Assembly: GCA_003649845.1 (NCBI GenBank)
Contig: QMTB01000054.1
Span: forward strand, 1 to 8,425
Source of the DNA: Thermoplasmata archaeon
Lineage (GTDB): Archaea > Thermoplasmatota > E2 > DHVEG-1
Direction of reading: 5' to 3'
DNA length: 8,425 nt
In this document: positions 5,431-8,425 of the stretch, in pieces
Numbering within the stretch: position 1 is the stretch's first letter
How the letters are laid out: each line of letters begins with the position of its first letter
Notes under the pieces: model-generated
Told to the model about the DNA's origin: nothing
What the model saw: the letters and a program-made list of their open reading frames with translations, nothing else
The model's database searches: none
Position numbers and translations under genes: made by a program

Positions 5431-6192
5431 ATGGAGATGGATATACTACAGGAATCTAAGATAATTAGAAGAATAAATACAGGTATAAAAGAATTAGATG
5501 AACTATTATATGGCGGGCTACCTGAGAGATCTATCACACTAGTTTCTGGTCCACCAGGATCGGGAAAAAGTATACTATGCTTCCAATTTCTATACGAGGG
5601 TATTAAAAATGGAGAACAAGTATTATATCTAAGCTTAGATAAAAAGGAGAAGGGGGTTATACTGCAAGCTAAAGCAATCGGTTTTGATTTCCAGCCAGCT
5701 ATAGCAAAGGGAAAAGCAAAGTTTCGATATCTAAACATAAATAAGAAACAGGTATATGAAACAATGACGAATGAGATAATGGAGGGAAACTACACTAGAA
5801 TAGTTTTAGATTCGATAACACCATTATCAGAAATGCCATTATATGTAGATGAAAGAAATAATTCTTCGCCTTATACCTATACCTATACAGGCTCTATAGA
5901 TGCAGAAGAAACTATATTAACTGGTCCCACTAGACGTAGACATCTTAGATTTATAATAACAGCTTTAGAATCAACAGATGCTACATCTATTATAACATCA
6001 GAACTACCATTTGGAAGCCCATATCTCTCAAGAGATGGTATATCAGAGTTTCTAGCAGATGGAGTGATACTATTAAACTATGATCCGACGATGGATAGGA
6101 GAAAGCTATCAGTTATAAAGATGAGGAATACCAAGCATACTTTGAAACCACAGAATATTCAGATAGGATACGGTGGCATACAATTCGTTTAG
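5431..6192 (+). CDS. Divergent KaiC-like ATPase lacking the catalytic glutamate pair, with enlarged loop
   Basis: A 253-residue, single KaiC/RadA-type domain. TGIKELDELL (17-26), Walker A GPPGSGKS (40-47) and Walker B RIVLDSIT with D127 are intact, so nucleotide binding is expected. GISEFLADGVILLNY and VIKMRNTKH keep the K-R-H finger residues of cyanobacterial KaiC. Two departures stand out. First, the segment that aligns without gaps to TFEETPQDIIKNARSFGWD of KaiC reads SLDKKEKGV...GFD, so the catalytic pair EE becomes D70-K71. Second, the stretch between DSIT and RRRHLRFII (about 131-167) is some 20 residues or more longer than usual, and contains YTYTYT encoded by a DNA hexamer repeat. It may bind ATP but hydrolyse it poorly, acting as a sensor or partner subunit; this is inference. 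It is followed by a membrane methyltransferase gene with at most seven bases between. Confidence 0.82.
   Translation: MEMDILQESKIIRRINTGIKELDELLYGGLPERSITLVSGPPGSGKSILCFQFLYEGIKNGEQVLYLSLDKKEKGVILQAKAIGFDFQPAIAKGKAKFRYLNINKKQVYETMTNEIMEGNYTRIVLDSITPLSEMPLYVDERNNSSPYTYTYTGSIDAEETILTGPTRRRHLRFIITALESTDATSIITSELPFGSPYLSRDGISEFLADGVILLNYDPTMDRRKLSVIKMRNTKHTLKPQNIQIGYGGIQFV
5872..5889 (+). repeat. Three-unit hexamer repeat TATACC inside the KaiC-like loop
   Basis: TATACC occurs twice followed by TATACA, in frame, encoding Tyr-Thr three times (residues 148-153) in the enlarged loop. Gain or loss of a unit would keep the frame. Confidence 0.7.
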
Positions 6193-6199
6193 AGAATCC

Positions 6200-6667
6200 A
6201 TGATAAAATATACCCCGCCAAAAACATTGAGAGGACTTTTCATCACTCACTATGCACCACTATTATTGATAATAATGATTGGACCGCAAACAGCTTTTTT
6301 AAAAGTATATATGCTCCCTACGCCATGGCTTCTAACTATCTCAATTGGTCTAATAATTTTTTTAACTGGAGCTATACTATATTTTAAATGGGAGTATTTC
6401 TGGTATAAAACCTATAGAGGACAGCTGGTAACAACAGGTATATTTAGATATATAAGGCATCCTCATTATACATCTATTCTTATAATAGGATTTGGATTAG
6501 CATTATTCTTCTATTCACTACTAGCATTGATATTAGCAATCGTAGCGATACCAATAATGATATGGAGTATATTAGATGAAGAGAAATATTTGATAAAAGA
6601 ATACGGCGATGAATATAGAGAATTCATGAAGAAGACACCGTGGAGGATGATACCTGGGGTATTCTAG
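6200..6667 (+). CDS. Isoprenylcysteine carboxyl methyltransferase (ICMT)/PEMT-like membrane methyltransferase
   Basis: A 155-residue integral membrane protein from ATG 6200; a GTG at 6173 in the same frame would add nine residues and overlap the KaiC-like gene by 20 bases. Neither start has a clear Shine-Dalgarno site. Hydrophobic segments lie at about 15-30, 42-62, and 91-125 (probably a helical hairpin). The C-terminal half carries the family signature: GQLVTTGIFRYIRHPHYTS (about 74-92), then an EE pair (127-128) and EYGDEYREFMKKTPWRMIP. RHPxY and the EE region form the S-adenosylmethionine and substrate site in this superfamily. The expected activity is SAM-dependent methyl transfer to a lipid or lipid-linked group at the cytosolic membrane face. 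The true substrate is unknown, and many prokaryotic members do not methylate prenylcysteine. It is likely co-transcribed with the KaiC-like gene. Its stop shares a CTAG with the stop of the converging DUF1667 gene. Confidence 0.85.
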   Translation: MIKYTPPKTLRGLFITHYAPLLLIIMIGPQTAFLKVYMLPTPWLLTISIGLIIFLTGAILYFKWEYFWYKTYRGQLVTTGIFRYIRHPHYTSILIIGFGLALFFYSLLALILAIVAIPIMIWSILDEEKYLIKEYGDEYREFMKKTPWRMIPGVF

Positions 6668-7017
6668 ATTCTTTTAATATCTCTAGAAGCTATAACATTG
6701 ACACCTGTACCACATATATTTCTATAAACTATATCACCATATTGTATAGGTGCTTCAACTATTATATTTGAAAGAATTTCAATTGCATCAAATAATAGAT
6801 TTTTAGGGATCTCCTTCTCTGTTCTCACAGGTAAAACAGGATGTATACCTTTTTTAACAGCAACAGTAGTAGTAAGTATCCTCATAGGTTTCTCCATCTC
6901 CTCTATAGCATATCTCCTCCCTACTTCGCATTCATAACCTTCTATCTTCAATCCACCTTCTTCTTTTTTAATATCTATACTGCAACTTAGAGGACACTTT
7001 ATACATGTAATCTTCAT
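6664..7017 (-). CDS. DUF1667 cysteine-rich redox partner protein
   Basis: A 117-residue protein. Four cysteines near the N-terminus, C5-x2-C8-P-x2-C12 and C29 in GYECEVG, form a probable metal or Fe-S site. RILTTTVAVKKG and the C-terminal GTGVNVIASRDI are typical of DUF1667, a family found next to GlpA-like dehydrogenases and NAD(P)/FAD oxidoreductases. It is probably a cytosolic electron-transfer or assembly subunit of that complex; its exact role is not established. The ATG overlaps the stop of the preceding oxidoreductase gene (ATGA), and GGTGGAG stands just upstream inside that gene. It is the last gene of the operon and its stop overlaps that of the methyltransferase gene. Confidence 0.88.
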   Translation of the reverse strand: MKITCIKCPLSCSIDIKKEEGGLKIEGYECEVGRRYAIEEMEKPMRILTTTVAVKKGIHPVLPVRTEKEIPKNLLFDAIEILSNIIVEAPIQYGDIVYRNICGTGVNVIASRDIKRI

Positions 7018-8243
7018 CTCTCCACCCCAACGGTTAAATTCCCATAGAAACCCTTCAATGTAAACCTTATCTTCTCCATAACAGCAGGTTTAACAATCCT
7101 TCTCTTAGTCTCATAGATGATATTATCATTTGGATCTCTAACATAAATTTTTGCATCCCGAATAATATTCTTCACCCTTAAATATAATGTAACATCTTTA
7201 GAGTCTTCTCTAATAAACTGCGGTACAACACGATCTATACCTCTACCTCTAAAAACAGGTATCCTCCTAGTTTGATTAAGTATACCTTTCGCATAGAAAG
7301 ATGCATATCTTCCAGCGATTTCACCTGTCAATGTAACATCATCTACTAGATCATAAACTTGCACAACATTTCCACAGGCAAAGAAACCAGGTATCATAGT
7401 TTCCATATAGTTATCAACAAAAGGTCCACCTGTTACTGTATCTATAGGTATACCTATCTCTTTAGATAACTCATTTTCAGGTATCAAACCAACTGCTAGT
7501 ATAAGAGTATCGCAAGGTATAAACTGTTCTGTACCTTTGATAGGTTGAAGATTTCCATCTACCTTTGCAACTGTTACACCTTCTACTCGTTTTAATCCAT
7601 GAATATTTACAACAGTATGAGAAAGATGTAATGGTATATTATAATCCTCTAAACATTGCACTATATTCCTCGGTAAACCATTTGGAGAAGATTGAATCTC
7701 ATATACTCCTATGACCTCTGCTCCTTCAAGTTTAAATCTACGAGCCATTATAAGCCCTATATCACCAGAGCCTAGGATAACAACTCTTCTACCAGGCAAT
7801 ATACCATCTATATTGATTAAACGCTGGGCTGTTCCAGCCGTATATATACCAGCTGGTCTATATCCAGGTATTAAAATCTGATTCCTAGTTCTCTCTCTGC
7901 AACCCATAGCAAGTACAACTGCCTTTGCTTGAATCTCTAATAATCCCTCTCTACTGATAGCTATAATCCTTTTATCTTTTTTAATATCTATAACAGTAGT
8001 TTCTAGTTTTACATCAACTGGTAGATCCTCTATTTTATCTATAAAAAATTGTGTATACTCTGGTCCAGTAAGCATTTTTTTAAATATAAAATTACCAAAA
8101 CCATCATGTATACATTGAGGTAGAACACCTCCAAGTTCATCATTTCTATCTAAAAGTATAACCTTAGAGTTTTCTGCTGCTTTAATAGCAGCTGCTAAAC
8201 CAGCAGCACCACCACCTATTACTGCTACATCTACCTCTAACAT
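7014..8243 (-). CDS. NAD(P)/FAD-dependent oxidoreductase of the GlpA-associated type
   Basis: A 409-residue flavoprotein with two dinucleotide-binding folds. The FAD motif GGGAAG is at 10-15 followed by LLDRNDELGG; the NAD(P)H motif GSGDIG is at 158-163. CRERTRNQILIPGYRPAGIY (115-134) and GFFACGN (286-292, second FAD contact) are typical of the group linked to glycerol-3-phosphate dehydrogenase and of opine/proline dehydrogenase alpha-type subunits. There is no CxxC redox disulfide, so it is not a thioredoxin or lipoamide reductase. The last 90 or so residues form a separate beta-rich C-terminal domain. It probably moves electrons between the upstream dehydrogenase, its [2Fe-2S] centre and NAD(P). 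The start lies inside the stop of the upstream gene (7-base overlap). GGAGG is present but only one base from the ATG; no other in-frame start fits. Confidence 0.88.
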   Translation of the reverse strand: MLEVDVAVIGGGAAGLAAAIKAAENSKVILLDRNDELGGVLPQCIHDGFGNFIFKKMLTGPEYTQFFIDKIEDLPVDVKLETTVIDIKKDKRIIAISREGLLEIQAKAVVLAMGCRERTRNQILIPGYRPAGIYTAGTAQRLINIDGILPGRRVVILGSGDIGLIMARRFKLEGAEVIGVYEIQSSPNGLPRNIVQCLEDYNIPLHLSHTVVNIHGLKRVEGVTVAKVDGNLQPIKGTEQFIPCDTLILAVGLIPENELSKEIGIPIDTVTGGPFVDNYMETMIPGFFACGNVVQVYDLVDDVTLTGEIAGRYASFYAKGILNQTRRIPVFRGRGIDRVVPQFIREDSKDVTLYLRVKNIIRDAKIYVRDPNDNIIYETKRRIVKPAVMEKIRFTLKGFYGNLTVGVER

Positions 8244-8425
8244 TCCTCCAACCCCTCTCTGGTTCTACCTGTAAATAGATAGGAACCTTCATTCTCTTTA
8301 ACGATCTCTTCCACTGGTATACCTGTTTCTCTAGATATTATCTTTACAACTCTAGGTAGACAGAAACCTCCTTGGCATCTACCCATACCAGCTCTAGTAC
8401 GTCTCTTTATAGCATCAATAGTATA
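8237..8425 (-). CDS. glpA: GlpA-like glycerol-3-phosphate dehydrogenase, C-terminal BFD-like [2Fe-2S] domain (N-terminus beyond right edge)
   Basis: The open frame enters from the right edge and ends at TAG 8237-8239, giving the last 62 residues. TRAGMGRCQGGFC is the second half of the BFD-like [2Fe-2S] cysteine pattern found at the C-terminus of GlpA and of the Thermotoga/Clostridium glycerol-3-phosphate dehydrogenases. It is followed by PRVVKIISRETGIPVEEI and GSYLFTGRT, also typical. The FAD dehydrogenase part and the first two cluster cysteines would lie outside the window. The next gene overlaps by seven bases and DUF1667 follows, the standard order for this system. A different substrate, such as another 2-hydroxy or amino compound, cannot be excluded without the catalytic domain. 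Confidence 0.8.
   Translation of the reverse strand, partial: YTIDAIKRRTRAGMGRCQGGFCLPRVVKIISRETGIPVEEIVKENEGSYLFTGRTREGLEEC

Noticed and set aside
5421..5738. 105-residue minus-strand open frame across the start of the second KaiC-like gene
   Set aside because: It is antisense to the Walker A region and low-complexity (Ser, Ile, Pro); the overlapping KaiC gene explains it.

Overview
The window reads as a compact stretch of an AT-rich archaeal chromosome, roughly one third G+C by eye. The evidence is TATA-box promoters about 25-30 bases before several start codons, two single-domain KaiC-like ATPases, a secreted pilin-like protein, LeuC/LeuD of the archaeal type, a secreted protein with Ca-binding DxDxDG motifs, and heavy use of AGA/AGG, ATA and CTA codons. 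The phylum cannot be fixed from this alone. The pilin-like/KaiC pair and the thrombospondin-type-3-like protein would suit Thermoplasmatota or a related lineage, which is inference. No rRNA, tRNA, CRISPR array, insertion sequence or phage gene was seen.

Layout. (1) 1-717, minus: an exported, membrane-anchored protein with Ca-binding repeats, cut by the left edge. It diverges from a gamma-class carbonic anhydrase (854-1354, plus). (2) 1345-3095, minus: a leuC-leuD pair (isopropylmalate dehydratase/homoaconitase family) with an ATGA junction, meeting the carbonic anhydrase tail to tail with a 10-base overlap. (3) 3256-4896, plus: a two-gene unit of a pilin-like secreted protein and a KaiC-like ATPase, diverging from leuC. 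A small unrecognised gene (4885-5118, minus) meets it tail to tail. (4) 5119-5430: the longest gap, holding promoters for the genes on either side. (5) 5431-6667, plus: a second, divergent KaiC-like protein followed closely by an isoprenylcysteine-carboxyl-methyltransferase-like membrane protein. (6) 6664-8425, minus: a redox operon made of the end of a GlpA-like dehydrogenase with a [2Fe-2S] BFD-like domain, a two-nucleotide-binding-fold NAD(P)/FAD oxidoreductase, and a DUF1667 cysteine protein. The three genes overlap one another at both junctions.

How the genes work together. The right-hand operon matches the glycerol-3-phosphate dehydrogenase type of gene set known from Thermotoga and Clostridia, and probably passes electrons from glycerol-3-phosphate or a similar substrate to a soluble carrier or NAD(P). 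The leuCD pair makes one heterodimeric [4Fe-4S] hydro-lyase whose substrate loop is not a textbook one. The two KaiC-like ATPases sit in separate units, one with a pilin-like surface protein and one with a membrane methyltransferase. The second has lost both catalytic glutamates and has an enlarged loop. These two units, and the small gene between them, are the least explained part of the window.

The genome is tightly packed. All three convergent junctions overlap (10, 12 and 4 bases), and translation starts appear to mix leaderless genes at operon heads with Shine-Dalgarno-led genes.
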